Assembly: GCA_037349105.1 (NCBI GenBank)
Contig: JAYJMM010000009.1
Location: 2,108,001-2,172,000, forward strand
DNA length: 64,000 bases
Source of the DNA: Limnomonas spitsbergensis
Taxonomy: Eukaryota > Chlorophyta > Chlorophyceae > Chlamydomonadales
Reading direction: 5' to 3'
This document shows, in pieces, positions 45,150 to 58,800 of the stretch (the first letter of the stretch is position 1; the number at the start of each line of letters is the position of its first letter). The notes beneath the pieces are model-generated. The model worked only from the letters and a program-made list of their open reading frames with translations, did no database searches and was not told where the DNA came from. The position numbers were made by a program, and so were the translations under genes.

Positions 45150-48100
45150 CGTGACGCCATTAATTTGCATACGTGTGCGCGAGCTGTCCCGCCTAGTTAT
45201 AATGAGGACAGGGTGCTTAATTCTAATGGGGAAAAACGATAGAGATGTGCAAAGATCAAGGTTTGGTTATCCTGAATGGAATTTGTCTGGGGATCTAGAA
45301 GGTACTTTTACCTATTTCCAACATGGCAAGAATGCTGGTGCTTGCAGTGCCATTGGCTATTTCATATCAACCCCGTCCCTTATATTTGATATGACAGGGG
45401 CCATCAAGCCTGGATGTGATATGCAGGTATCTCAATGTGCCAGTACCCTTGCACGTGTTGATGGGGGTAGGTTTGACCATATTCCTATTTTCCTTACTGT
45501 TAGCAGGCCCTCCTTGGCGCCAACCGTGTTTGCTAGGAGGGAAAAAGGAACCTTGCGGGCAAACGATGTGATTGTGAAGCATGCTCGTGACGTAGTTTAT
45601 AGATGGAACCCGGACAATAGGGACGTTTACGTTACAAATTTATGTACGTCTGCCTCGGTGGCGGAACATTTTGGAGCCATGTATCACTTTTCTGATTCGG
45701 TGCATGAAGTCTCCCAAAACTTTAGCCTGGCTATTGAGTGTGCCCTTCTGGATTTCCATAAATCGCAGGGTAAAGTTGCTTGTTATCCCAATGAGTCTTA
45801 AGTAATCAAGCAGGATAGGCCTTGCAATACTTGGTATGATGAACGGTGCAAAGCTGCTAGGAAAACTTGTTTAGAGGCTGCCCAGTTTGGGGTGCTGGTT
45901 CATGAGAGGTTAAGGTGGCCGTTAATATTGACGTATAACTCAGGCTACCAAGCGCACAGCAACTTTCGTCGGTACGGCAAACGCCGTATTAAGGCTTTAT
46001 TTTCTCTTGCAAGCGTGAATGAATGGGAGGGTGTACGAGCAGAGTATCTTTTCTCAAATCTTCATGCCAGCCTAAGAATCTTTGGTCGGCTTACGGCAGT
46101 TATAGATCAGCCCCCTCACAGATGTGGGGGATTGGACTGCATACTTTAAAATGCTGTTTGAACCTTCAGAGCATGTGCCCTGCCACAAAGCTGGGGATGA
46201 GACTATCCAGGCGTGTTTGTTTCCTCTTCCTTCAGAAGTTCATCTTTCTCAAGCAGAGCACCTACATTGTGTTTTTACGGAAGCCGGGATTGTGAAAGCT
46301 TTGGAAATTACTGTGAACGGAAAGTCTGCGGGCGTTGATGGTGTTCCTATAAAGTTTTTGAAACAATCTGTTTTTGTGACTCCTAGGGGAGCTTTTTCTA
46401 AAGAGAAGCGGCAGTATGTTTTGGCAAATCAAATTACGTTTTTGTTTAATAGAGTTTTGGCGGACGGTTACCCTAAGGAGTGGGGAATCGGAGCACTCGT
46501 TCCCAAGCCAAAGGGCGGTCCTGCAATTAAAGACGATTATATGGGTATTGCCGTTGGGACTGCCATATCCAAATTATGTTCTCTCGTGTTATTGCAGCGT
46601 CTTGATTCTTGGGCAGAAAGTCAGGGTTTTAGAGCCGATGGTCAGGCAGGTTTTTGGCATGGACGGGGTACACCTGATAATGCTTCCTTTCTTAACCACA
46701 TTGTTGAAAAATACCATTCAGAGAAAATACGATTTTTGCTGCTTTCATTGATTTTAGGAAGGCCTATGACTGCATTGCCAGAGATTTACTGTGGCGGAGT
46801 TTACAGAGCATGGGCGTGCAAGGCCGGATTTTAGAGAGTTTGAAGGAGATGTGTCAGGATGTAAAAATCCGTGTACAGGTTGGTAGTAAATTGGGAGATA
46901 TGGGTGTTAAACAAGGAGACCCGCTGCCCCCTCTCCTGTTTGGCCTGTTTATCGACCGTTTCGAGACGTTTGTTGCAAGTGAGTGCCCTGATATTGGCGC
47001 CCGTCTTTCACATGCTTTAGTCAGAGTTTTACTTTATGCTGACGATCTGGTGTTATTCGCTGAATCGCCGGATGATCTGCAAAAACTTCTTGATGCTCTC
47101 CATCTTTTTGTCGCCACAATGCCTTGAAGGTCAATAATAAAAAATCGGAAGCAGTTGTTTTAACCAGAATTATTGCCGTCATTTGGCATCTCTGTCTTAT
47201 GACGGAAGCATTCTTGATATTAAGCCCGTTTTCATCGAATTGGGTATGTTATTTGATGAGGCAGAGGGTATGAAGGGAGCAGGTAGACGCTGTGTCAACA
47301 CGGGGAGGGCAGCTTTGTATGCCGTGTTCTGGAGATGTCATGAGCTTGACATACACAATGTTCGCATTCAATGTCATATTTTTTACTCTTTGGTGAAGCC
47401 TATTCTGTTTTATGGGTGTGAAATTTGGGGACCAGGTCTCCTTGCGAAAGGAGTTGGCTTGACAGATACTGGTTTCTCTAGAGATTTGGAGGTAATTCAC
47501 AAGGGTTTCCTTATGCATTGTCTGGGTCTTCGCAAGTCTGTGGCCGAATATGTTCTCATGGGTAAGCTGCACCATGAACCTCTTATCTTAAGTATTTTTC
47601 AGCAGACCCTGAGTTTCTGGAATAGAATTAATCTGAGGCCTGACGATGACCTTGTGTAAATGGCTATGCAGGAAAGTTGTGATTTGGCGAAGGCTGGCAC
47701 TTCACTTTGTTGGGCTGGTTTTCTGTCTTCGATATTGATGACACTGGGTTTTGATTTATTGACTGCTTCAGCCAATACCTCTTTGGATACTGAGGTCATT
47801 CTGAATTCAGCTAGGGATCAGTGGCTTTCCAAAATTTCCAGGGATATGCCACGTACGGCCCTGTCAGTACGTGCCACTCCTGACTCAGAACGCGAAGGGT
47901 TCAAGTTGTTTACGTTCTCTAAATGGTTCCAAATTAAGCGTGATGTGAAGGAAACTGTCCGGTACAATTTGAGCAAACCTAATATTATTTCGCTGTAGCC
48001 CGGTATCGGATGGGGTCGCATTGGCTGAATGTTGAGACGGGGCGCTTTAAGAAACCTTGCGTGCCTCATAGCAAGAGGATTTGTACATGTTGCAATCTTG

Positions 48101-48597
48101 AATGTTGGGAGGATGAGCTTCACATGATTTACTGCCCGTTCTGCACAGACCTTCGTTTTCAATTTAACCTTACTTTCCGTAATTTCCTAGAGGACGAGGA
48201 TGAGGCCATGAAACAGTATGCAAATGGAGTGTGCGGCAAACTAAATGCAGAGGATTCTGCATCTGTGTTCTGGAAGAAAGTTGGTTCTTTTATCTTTCAG
48301 TGTATGATGAAAAGAGAGAATCATCTCAAAACTTTGCCAAATCTCCCGCCCCCCCCCTAATTCTCTTGGCGGTGCTCAATCGAACTCTTGTGCACCCACG
48401 TCATGTTTTATGGCTGGGGCTTATATTCTGCACTATGGGGTTCATTCCCATGCCTCTGTCGTGGTTGTGTGCTAGTTGCTTGCCCAGGAAATTCACTGGT
48501 TTTCGGTTTCTGTCCTAGTGTATCAAGTGCCTGTACTGGTTTACGGGCACATGTCCCATGCATTAAATGTGATGCTCTGATGGACTGTAAAAACTTC
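45150..48597 (+). pseudogene. Decayed non-LTR retrotransposon (LINE)
   Basis: Successive plus-strand frames encode LINE modules in the right order, broken by stops and frameshifts. At about 45150-45800 is the end of an AP-type endonuclease (FDHIPIFLTV in place of the SDH motif). At 46290-47125 is reverse transcriptase, with GKSAGVDGVPIKFLK, then GVKQGDPLPPLLFG and the catalytic YADD at about 47036; a frameshift falls near 46750 and a stop follows at 47125. At 47183-47998 is the thumb/post-RT region (VKPILFYGCEIWG). At 48010-48360 is a C-terminal Cys-His knuckle (CTCCNLECWEDELHMIYC). The 3' untranslated part to about 48597 is shared with a truncated copy at 49535-49672. The element cannot make an intact product. 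Confidence 0.85.
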
Positions 48598-49858
48598 ACA
48601 TGCACATACCGATACGAACATTCGGTACACTAAAACTGGTTTGTGCAGCATGTGGTGAACACCCACACATTTATTTCCTCCCAACCAGATAGTCATGCGC
48701 CCATGCAGCTGTGCCTTTGCAGCATGGCCCAGAGCGAGGCCCAGAGTTGTGATTTCATTGGCACATTTTACATGTATTCAAACACACACCGATTCGATTC
48801 TCTCTCCTGCAGATTCCTTCCCAACGGGCCACTAGGCGCCCACATTTTCTAAGCAGGGCTCAGAGGTGTAGCGTCATGATCCTACAGCAATGTTGTATAT
48901 AGGGGACATCGGGCATGCCATCCGAGTATTCAGACTCAAGGCGAGTAACTGGACAAACTTAAAAGTCCCCCCCCCCCCAGTGTGCCCAGTATCCCCCCCC
49001 CCAGTGTGCCCAGCCATACCGGTATTATTCAACTTTGAAGCTTGTTCCGAGGGAGGAGGAGGCAGAGGTCAAAGGAACAGAGCCCGTATCGGAAAAGGCT
49101 GGAGATTGTTGAGAGCTTTTCAAATCCGGTATTTTATATACTTTTGGTCCGAGGTTGGCCGAGTCACCAAGTTACAAGCACTGAGGAGTTCCAACAAAAT
49201 CCAAAACCCTCTTACCAGTGAAACCCTGCGCACATTTATTGGAGTACAAGGGCGGGGGTCGAGGCCTTCCCTGTGCCTGGTCAACAGTCAACACTACGGT
49301 CTCGATTCATGCATGTTACAAACAGGTGGGAGGTCCTGCAAGCCCTAGAAATAAAAACCTGGCTTCCCTGCAATCACTGAGGTGCAGCTCACGTCTCACA
49401 AGATTGAGTTTTTTTAAACGCAGGGAGATTTGCCTGGAGTAAGGATTACGAGGGCTTGGATTAATAGGTCGATTGCATACCGGACTTTCTTTTCTCATCT
49501 CCCCGAAAAATGCCCTTCATGGAAATAATGTTGTGGAGCGCCAGTTGCTTGCCCAGGGGGGTCACTGGTTTTCGCTCTTTGTCCTTGTGTATCAAGTGAC
49601 TGTACCGGTTTACGGGCACATGTCCCATGCATCAAATGTGATGCTCTGATGGACTGTAGAAAATTCACAAAAAAAACTTCACCAGCACAGCCTCGTGCCC
49701 GCTATTGCCAGAGCTCATAGAGGATGAACGCAAGGATGCCGGTGGCATACCCTGTGGGCCGCGGTATGCGACAGTGTCCGTCCCCCAAATGCTAAGACGG
49801 CTGACCCTAGGCATGAGTGCACAACTGCTCGCTAACCCTTGTGGGTGTGCACCCCTAC
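48598..49858. other. Intergenic with LINE tail and MITE ends
   Basis: MITE right-type ends lie near 48700-48765 and 48835-48885. Poly-C runs occur at 48967-48979 and 48992-49001. No coding exon is supported. Confidence 0.45.
49535..49672 (+). mobile_element. 5'-truncated LINE tail copy
   Basis: About 135 bp (from CCAGTTGCTTGCCCAGG to GATGGACTGTAGAAAATTCAC) match the 3' end of the LINE at about 48470-48597 and end in an A-rich run. This is what target-primed insertion of a truncated copy leaves. Confidence 0.75.
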
Positions 49859-52800
49859 CTAGGTTTTGCACCCCTGGCCCGGGCCCCCACTTCGCCCGGA
49901 TGCACCCACACTCGAGGGCAGTGCGGAGTGCGCCGCCACCGGGGCTGCCCGACGCACCGGCCCTGCCTTCCCCGCTGCGCCCTCAGTACGCCGGGACAGC
50001 AGGTCTAGTGAGTCCCCTCCCAAGCTCAGCCTCGGAGTTGGTGCAGCGTACGTCTCGCTGCATCCGCCGCCCGCAACCTGGCCGAGGCGGTGCACCAAGC
50101 TGGCCGGGCTGCAACGGGCTTGCGTCGGGGGGTGGTGCTGAGCGTCTTGCGGCGCACGCTGCGCGCCGGCTGCTCCGCCAGCCAGCGCCTGCTGCTGCCG
50201 GGACGTCGATGTGATCATAAGCGCCTCTAACGCGTCGGGCATCCCGGGGGGCGGCAGAGGCGACCCGCCGGGCTCCGAAGCTTCGGATGAGGGGCTACCA
50301 GCTTGCCAGTGGGCCGCGATGAAGGGCACCACCAGAGCGGACCCACTGCCACTGATGCGCAACGTTGCCCGGTGGCTGGGCGAACCGGCCGGTGGAGCTG
50401 ACAGGCAGCTGGCGACCGCGGAGTCATCCAAGGCCCCCTGCTGAGGCTGACTCGACACTCGCCGCTCCGAAGCCGCTCCACGATCCGCGGCCGCTCCCGT
50501 CGAGGCGGCATGCCCTGCCATGCTCAGGGAGGGCGCATCGGGCAGCGACCCAATGGGATCGCTCTGCCCCTGGCTGCCGTAGCGGGCGCCTCCAGAAGCA
50601 GCAGACGTCGGTGTGGCAAGGCGCGCCGCCGCCGCCCCACCGACCACGCCCCGCGAAAGCATCGTGGCGTCGACCGGGGCGGCGCCCCCGGTGTCCCACC
50701 CGCTCATTGCGCCCAATGTGCTTGGATCTCTCATCGGCCGCGCAGCGCGTCGCGCCATTGGGATCCGCGGGGAGCAGCGCGGCGCGGCAGCGGCGGCGCC
50801 GGGAGCAGGGGATGGATCAGCCTCTCCCTTGATACCCTGCGTGCTGTCACCGACCCTGCTGCGGCACGCCGCTTGGCTCAAGCGAGCCGCGATGCCTGCT
50901 GGATGCTCTGCTGGATGCGACGGCGCCTGCTGTGGGAATCCCCCCGAGGCAGCCGCAGAGGGGAACAGGCACCGGAGCACTGGCGATGGGCTCAAAGCCT
51001 GAGAGGGCCTCCGCTGAAGTGCCATCAGCGCATTCAGGTCCTCGGCGAGCTTTGCCTTCCCTTCCTGCCGCGTCGTGCAGCTCACAGCCCCACTTTGTAC
51101 CGCCGCCGTAAAGGGAGCTACACCCAGGCCCTTTCCACCGCCGCCGCCCTCCGCGCCGCTAGCGTCGTCGTTGCTCACACACACCTTGCTACCGAGCCTC
51201 ATCTGCATCGCACACGATGGCGGCAATGACTTCTGGAACACACTTGGGCTGTGCAGCCCGGTTGCGAGATCTGCCACCTCGGGGCCGTGCCACGTGCCGC
51301 ACGCGGAAGCGAGCGGATCAGGAACATGTGGTATAGGAGAGCTCTGTTTAGGGATGGGGATGGGCCCAATGGGGGGGGGCCTGCCGGCCATGACGGGTGC
51401 CTCCTCCGACTCGTAGCCGGACTCCAGCTGCATCTGCTGCACTTTTTTCCGCTGCAGCATCACGGTTCTAGTCTCCCTCGTTAACAATGGCTGCCAGGGG
51501 GGCAGGGTGAAGCAAAGGGGGTCAGGGGTTTAAGGCAGGTTACAACAAAGGGGGTAAGGGTCAGGGGGAAGGGGGGGAAGAAGGACAAACAGGGATTATG
51601 GGCAGGGCAGAACACAGGAGGTCAGGGGTAAGGGGCAGGGTAACTTACAAAACAAAGGGCGTCAGAGATACCTTGCGGGGTGGGAAGACATTCAGAGTGG
51701 ACCTCACCTTTACTGAAAGGTTCGGCGCCGAGGGTTTTCTCCGCTCCGCAGCGGCCTTCATGATGGGGGAGCGAGTGGGTCCCGCCGAAAGAGCGCGCCT
51801 TTGCGGCGCAGTGCTTGAGTCGGGCAAGGATGTGGGGATGTCTTTATGGTGCATGGAGGCGTAGGTGATGAACTGCCCTTGTTGGATCTGGGGAAGGGGT
51901 GAAGGGTTTAGGGTTCGAGTTATGGGTGCATGGTGCATAGAACTTAGGTGATGAACTCCCCTTGTTGGATCTGGGCAAAGAGTGAACCGGTGAAGGGTGA
52001 AGGGTAAGAGTTATGGGTGCATGGTGCATGGAGGCGTAGGTGATGAACTGCCCTTGTTGGATCTGGGGAAGGGGTGAAGGGTTTAGGGTTAGAGTTATGG
52101 GTGCGTGGTGCAAGGAGGCGTAGGTGATGAACTCCCTTTGTTGGATCTGGGGCAAAGGGTGCAGAGTGAAGAGTTATGGGTGCACGGTGCATGGAGGCGT
52201 CGGTGATAAATGGCCCTGGTGACGGCCTGGCAGACCCCGTGGATGCTCTGCTGAGCACGCACATAAGGACTGCTATTAATGCTGCTCCTCCCACACGTGT
52301 ATGCTAAGCCGGTTGCATAGTATCGTCTTCAGCAAGCTATACAATGCCAAGCAACCAAGCCTTTTGTTGTCATGCTATGCTATGCCTTTTGTTGTCATGC
52401 TATGCTATGCCTTGCCGCCGTGCCATGCTGTGCTGTGCCTTGCCATGTCATGCCGTGACAAGCTATGCTACACCAGGCCATGACGCCCGCAATATATTTT
52501 AGGCGACGAGTAGCGTAAGACGGGGAATCATGGCCCACGAGTTTCTCACAAAACAATCAGTTTTGTTAAAGAAATTACTCCCATCTTCAAATTCGCCGAA
52601 GCTCGAGTCACAACCAGGAACAGTCATCTGGTTTCAACACCTGAAATCTGCGTTTCACACTCTTCGCTCAAACAATTGTTTGCTCATAACAAACAAAAAT
52701 CCAGCATGTCATGCAATGCATCCATGCCATGTCAAATCATGTGAGCATGCCGAGTGACCAGGGATCCCACGTTGCTGGACGTCCCAGCTAGCTCTTAAGC

Positions 52801-55800
52801 CTATGGCAAACTAACTTCTTTCCGATTGCTTCAACTGCAATGCAGCTGAAGCACAGTCTATGGCCAGGGAGGGGGGGGCTATTGCAGCATGCCCTGACCC
52901 TTGGGCCACTATTCGCACGTCAAGTGAATGTTTGGTCCCCACCAGCCCAGTGGTGGCTGCCCTGCAGGATTCCAAGCTGGCCAGGAGCTCACTAAAACAG
53001 CTGCAGAGAACCTGTCGACAATCACGACAGTCTCCCAAGAGTCAGCCTGATTCGACAAGGTTCCTCTATGGACCTCCGCCTCTGATCAAGTTATTTCGAG
53101 TACGCGCTTGACCACCCTAGAGTGGCTTCTCAGCAGCTGCCGCCGAGCCCATGCGGACCAAACCCTGACTAATCTATGTGCATTCTCCCCATGCAGCATA
53201 CACACAATCCTGGGTGCATCCCCCATGTGTCCAGTGCCCATGCAGCATACACACAATACTGGGTGCATTCCCCCATGTGTCCAGTACCCATGCAGCATAC
53301 ACACAATACTGGGTGCATTACCCCATGTGTCCAGTACCCATGCAGCATACTCACAATACTGGGTGCATTCCCCCATGCGTCCAGTACCCATGCAGCACAC
53401 TCACGATACTGGGTGCATTCCCCCATGCGTCCAGTACCCATGCAGCACACTCACGATACTGGGTGCATTCCCCCATGTATCCAGTACCCATGCAGCATAC
53501 TCACAATACTGGGTGCATTACCCCTCGTGTCCAGCACCCAATACTAGCCGCATAGCCACCCTCCAGAAGTTAATCAGCTGCCCCCTTGCTTCGAAATTGC
53601 AGCAGCTCGTGCGACCCAGACCGAGCTCATGCGTCCCTTGTGCGTGATCAGCCATGCATGGTTTACTCACAACGCTGGGCGCATCCCCCCATGCGTCCAG
53701 GACCCATGCAGACTCCGCTTCTCCTGCCACCGCTGCAAAGGGGTCAGGCTCCTCATGGATGCGAGGAGTGGCTCCTGGCCTGGGTGGAGTTGACCAGGGC
53801 TTGGCCGAGTGGCCGGCAGCTGTGCTTGGGCGAGTACGGCTATACTCCTCCAAGTAGATTGATCTATTCAGCAGAAAATAAATATAGCATAATGAGGCGA
53901 CGAGGGAATGAGGCGTGCAGTGGCGATCCCCAGGGCGCAAGACACGACATGGGGAAAGCGAGGCGTAAAACATCACCTCTCGACATGGTCCGCGGCAGCT
54001 GCTAGGTGTTCTTCAGGATTTACCGCCTCTGCTGATTGCATATAGGCGGTGTGAAAGAATGTAGTGTGTCAAGCGCCGGCCGGAGGGTCACTCCATCTTT
54101 CGCTCGAAGGAAATGCGTGTGGGGGGTAGCGATGACGAACTATCACAATCCAGAGAGTTGAAACGAATAGATGTATTTACCATCACCATAAATCTCAGTC
54201 GCGATGATATATGAATGCAGTACGCGTACACGTTTTCGACGCGGCAAACCAGCAGCACGACAATCCCAGATATGACCGTTGGAAGTGACGTGCGTAGGTC
54301 TGACTCATGTTCCGTCATCGGCAGTCATCATCGATGATGCTTTCACAAATCACACCCCCAAGGATTTAAATTGCAGCAGTGTTCCATAGAATGCAGAAGA
54401 TGTATTAATGTCAAGTCCTGACTTTGCCCTGTCCTAAAAACAAGACATTGGCACATTGCCCCAGACATTATTACCTGCCCCTGTTACCAGATAAGCTTCC
54501 AATAAAACATGATGCCACGCAACCCCGTACCCCGGTATTTTAAAACACTCAAAACTTGTGAAGAAAGAAAAATCGGTGTAAAACGGGGAAGGGTGTGATT
54601 GAACTCATGTTGCACATGCATGCATGCATGCATGACATGGAGTTCCACATATACCAGTATGCTTCATCACCTTGGATCCATCCGAACCATTCCTGAGCGG
54701 AACACAGCCCTAGCGGTGGCTTAATTATGGTCCTGAGTTTCAGCCACCTTAATTTCAAGGCAAATTTATCGACTTGAACAAGGAATTAATCATTAGTACA
54801 CAAACGATTTCTGACGTAATTATGGCACTGGCACAAAAGTGATCTGAACATTGAAGTCAGGTCTGCGTGTTCTCATTCCCCTGCACCTGCAAGGGCCCAG
54901 CGACATCACACCTCTGGGCCTTGCTAAAAAGGCTTGGCCGCATCGGCATTGAACTGCTTGTCTGGAAACTCCAGAGAAGACAGAAATCAAGAGAGAGACA
55001 GAAACAAAAGTACCCCCCCAGAAGAGAGAAGAAAGTCCTTGCATTGAGCAAGCAAGCTATGCATCATTTTGCAGCCTTGGTGGCTTGGTTCGACATACCA
55101 ACTTGCCGCCCAGATCCAACAAGCCAACCAGCCACTTGCTCAGGTCACGCACGCACTTCTGGTGCCGAAAGGAACTCGGGAGGTGGGCCTAAGGGCCAGC
55201 CATTTATTTCAAGTCGCTCAATTGTGTCTCAACTGCGGTCGGTCGGAGGCTCCGTGCACGGCCATGCTGCGTGCGCCTGTGTCTGTGCATCGGACAACGA
55301 TTGGCCCAAATCGGGCTTTGGCGGCCGCGGGGCGGCCCGGTCAAGGTAAACTGGAGCCCAATAATTAGACTCCAAAAGGTGTCCTTAAGGCAGGATGCGC
55401 TCGTGTGGCTTCACGATCAGCGCCTTGTCACATTCGGCGAGGGCCGACGAAACGCTGTGTGAACTGTGTGTGAAGCTGATCATCACCGCCACGTGCAAGA
55501 GTGTCAGATAGCCGGCAATCAGCCATACACGTAATGAAACAGCCCCCAGCACCTGTACAGGGTAGAGGAGGGCAGGGAGGAGCAGTGTGAAGCTGGTCAT
55601 AACAGCTACGTGCAATAGTATCAAGTAACCAGCAATCAGCCACGCAAGCAACAATCAGCCACTTATGCAATAAAATAGCCCCCAGCATGTGAAGGGGGAG
55701 GAGGTCAGGGGCAGCAGTGTTGAATCCATTTACCGGTAGAGTGATGACACGGGCATGTCCTATCCCATAAGAGTGATAACAAGGACAGGCCCTAATTTAT

Positions 55801-58800
55801 TAGAGTGGTGATACGGGCAGGCCCTATCCCGTTAGAGTGATGACAGAACAAACCCTAATTTGTTGGAACGATAACTCATGCATGCCTTATCTCGTTAGAG
55901 TGGCGACAAGGGTAGGCCATTTACCGTTAGAGTGATGACAAGGGCAGGCCATATCCCGTTTAAGTGATGACAAGGGCATGCCATATCCCGTTTGAGTGAT
56001 GACAAAGGCAGGCCATATCCCATTGGGGGCGAAGGCAAGGACAGGCATCATACACACCTAGCTGCATGCGGGCTTGCCTAAGGAATCTCCCGACGAATCC
56101 TAAGCCCTAGGCGGTACAACAACAAATGTACTGCCTGCGCCCTCGACATGGCTCATCTGATGCCAGCTGAGATAGCCCCATACTCACCTTGTTGCTCGTG
56201 GGCTTGCTTGCTGATTCTGCCGGTAGGCCCTTAGCCTTAGGCCGAACCGCGACAAGCGTACTGCCTGCGCCCTCCACGTCGCTCTCCTGCTTCCAGCGCA
56301 GCCGGTCATCTTTCCACTTTTCGAGGCCCAGACCTGCATGGGACACAAACACCGAGGTGGCAGCAGGGAGGAAGCACACTCAGAGGCTTCCATGTCCCAT
56401 GCTTTGGCCGAAACTGGCGGCTTCCGCAATCCACGTCTTTGGACCTGTTTACCGTTCTTAGGGATCTCCTTAAGGGCAGACTGGACAACAAGTGTGCCTA
56501 CAAAAAAAGTTTAAACACAAAAACGTAAGTGAGACCAAGTGAGTTAAGTTGCCCTCCCCTGGGTACCGGACTGCCAGTGCTTCATCTGTCACGGCCTCCT
56601 ATTTGCTCGGCAGCTGCAAGAGCCTCGACAAGATGTCCCCGCTGGGACTTGAACTCCATGCCTAAAAGTCATTAACCCAGTCCTTAAGGATAGAACTTAA
56701 GGTTTTATCTTGGTAAGACCATTAAAAATCTTGTAGAATCTTCTGCTGCTTAATCTTATGTTCTTTTTTTTTATCTTGTGAAATCTTCTGCTGTTTAATC
56801 TTACGGTCTTTTTTTGCTTGGGAAAGACTTATATCAGACATTCGCTCCATACTTGAACACTTTTTCAGGGTATTTTCTCCATGTACACCAGCTTGGATGA
56901 CCTGGCTGACACGTCCCGGATCACCCCAGAGGACCTGGACCCAGTGGTCAGGAAGTGCTAGAGGAAATCAAATCTTTCACCCTCATCCCCAGTCCCCACC
57001 CGCCCCCGCACCAGTCTAATGATAATATATCCTTTTAGATGAGCATCAGTGATTATTTTAGTGGGTAACGGACCTCCTTTGTTGGGCCGCCCAGTGGCCA
57101 CCCCTGGGCCGAGTTCCGCCAAACCTGGACCGCCCTCCGGCGAGTGGCCTAAGCATCAGAGCTAGCTGAACCAGGGGCTTGTGGCCGGGGGCCACAGTGT
57201 AGCTGAACTGTAGCTGATAGCGGTGTACCACTCATTAAAAAAACACTGGTGAGCTTCGAGGAGAGCCGCGACATGACGCCATCTACCCTACATACCACCC
57301 CATGCCTGAAAACCTGGATCCTCAACCCTTAACCTAGCCTGCTCCCACACCTGTCATGCCATCCTCTTTTGTCGGCAGTTGGAGGAGACATGACATCAAG
57401 CCTTCCAACTCTCCCACCACCAAGTGCCCGCAGAGTCTCAACCCTCAACCTGGCCTGCTCCCGCACCAGTCATGACATCTTCCTTTGTTGGAAGTTGAAA
57501 CAGCCTTGACATGACGCCCCCGCTGGCTTTCAACATCTGCACCTCGGCCTCCAGCTCATCAACGCGGCACAATGCGGCTGCACCCTCCTCACGCGCTCGC
57601 CGCACATCCTCGACACCTGCACACCATCACGCAATATACGACTAGAGGATTGAGCCCGTGTGCCATGTGAGAATTGCCTCTCCAGAACGATTCTGGATTG
57701 ATCTGGATGTTCTAGGGGGGACGCAGCGACCTCTCCCATGTGACCTGATGCTGCTTGGCCGCAATCATTCCCGCTCTCGCCGCACATCCTCGGCACCTGT
57801 GCACAAGAAAGTTCTTAACGGGGATATCTTCATGATGTACACCTCTGGGCCATGCTGAAATGAAGCTCGGCCATGTCGGCAACGTGTTCCTATCAGGAAT
57901 GTATGGCAAGTGAGCTGTGTTGCACCTCAATCTTCTAGCTTATCCACGCGTCACAACACAGCCGCATCCTCCTCATGCACTCGCAGCAAATCCTCGGCAC
58001 ATGTGCAAGGTGTCACAGCCCTGGGGAGTTAAGGTATAGGGTTGAGGGTTAACACCCTAAACCCTAAACTTCCGGCACATATGCAAGGTGTCACAGCCCC
58101 TGGGGAGTCAAGGTATAGGGTTGAGGGTTGACACCCTAAACCCTAACTTTTTGGCACATGTGCAAGGTGTCACAGCCCCGGGCAGTTAAGGTATAGGGTT
58201 GGGGGTTTACAACCTAAACCCTACACTGTTGGCGCCTATGCAGGATATCACAGCCCCAGATGGAAATTGAGCCGCAGCACCAGTCTCCGGATAATTCAAG
58301 ATGGAGAGAGTTAAATTGTTTTCATACCCCGCAGGCAATGTGGGGTATGAACACATTTAACCCCTCTGCCCCCCCACTTCCTCAGCCCCCTCATCTGCAA
58401 ATCACTGCTTGCTTGTGTCTACTCCATGGGGCATGACAAATGCCACTGCCATCCTATCATTAGCCATCATAGCTCGTATGAGCTTGTTCCGCGCCTTTCT
58501 CGACACATACCTCTGCCCCCCTACTGCATCCCCTCGTCTGCACCCAGTTTGTGTGCGAGCCTGCTTAACACAGTGCGCGGCACATGCCCCTGCCCCCCTA
58601 CTTCAGCCCGTCATCGATACCCAGTGCTAGCTGCCCTTCTACCGGTATCTACTGATTAAATGAATCATTTTCCTCTCCTCTTTCGCCCCCCTCATCAGCA
58701 CCCACCACAAGCACGAGCCTGCTCCAAGGCCTTCTCTGCGGCCACCAGCGCCGTTGCCGAGCCCTCAGAACGCTCCTGCCACCAAGACAGCACACGCTCC

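Noticed and set aside
52860..53111. Plus-strand 83-codon frame starting MAREGGAIAACP
   Set aside because: It looks weakly coding but lies inside the minus-strand gene's intron with no family match or partner exon.
54860..55370. Plus-strand frames around 55.1 kb
   Set aside because: Both strands are open with similar composition, and neither has a convincing donor and acceptor pair, so no gene is called.
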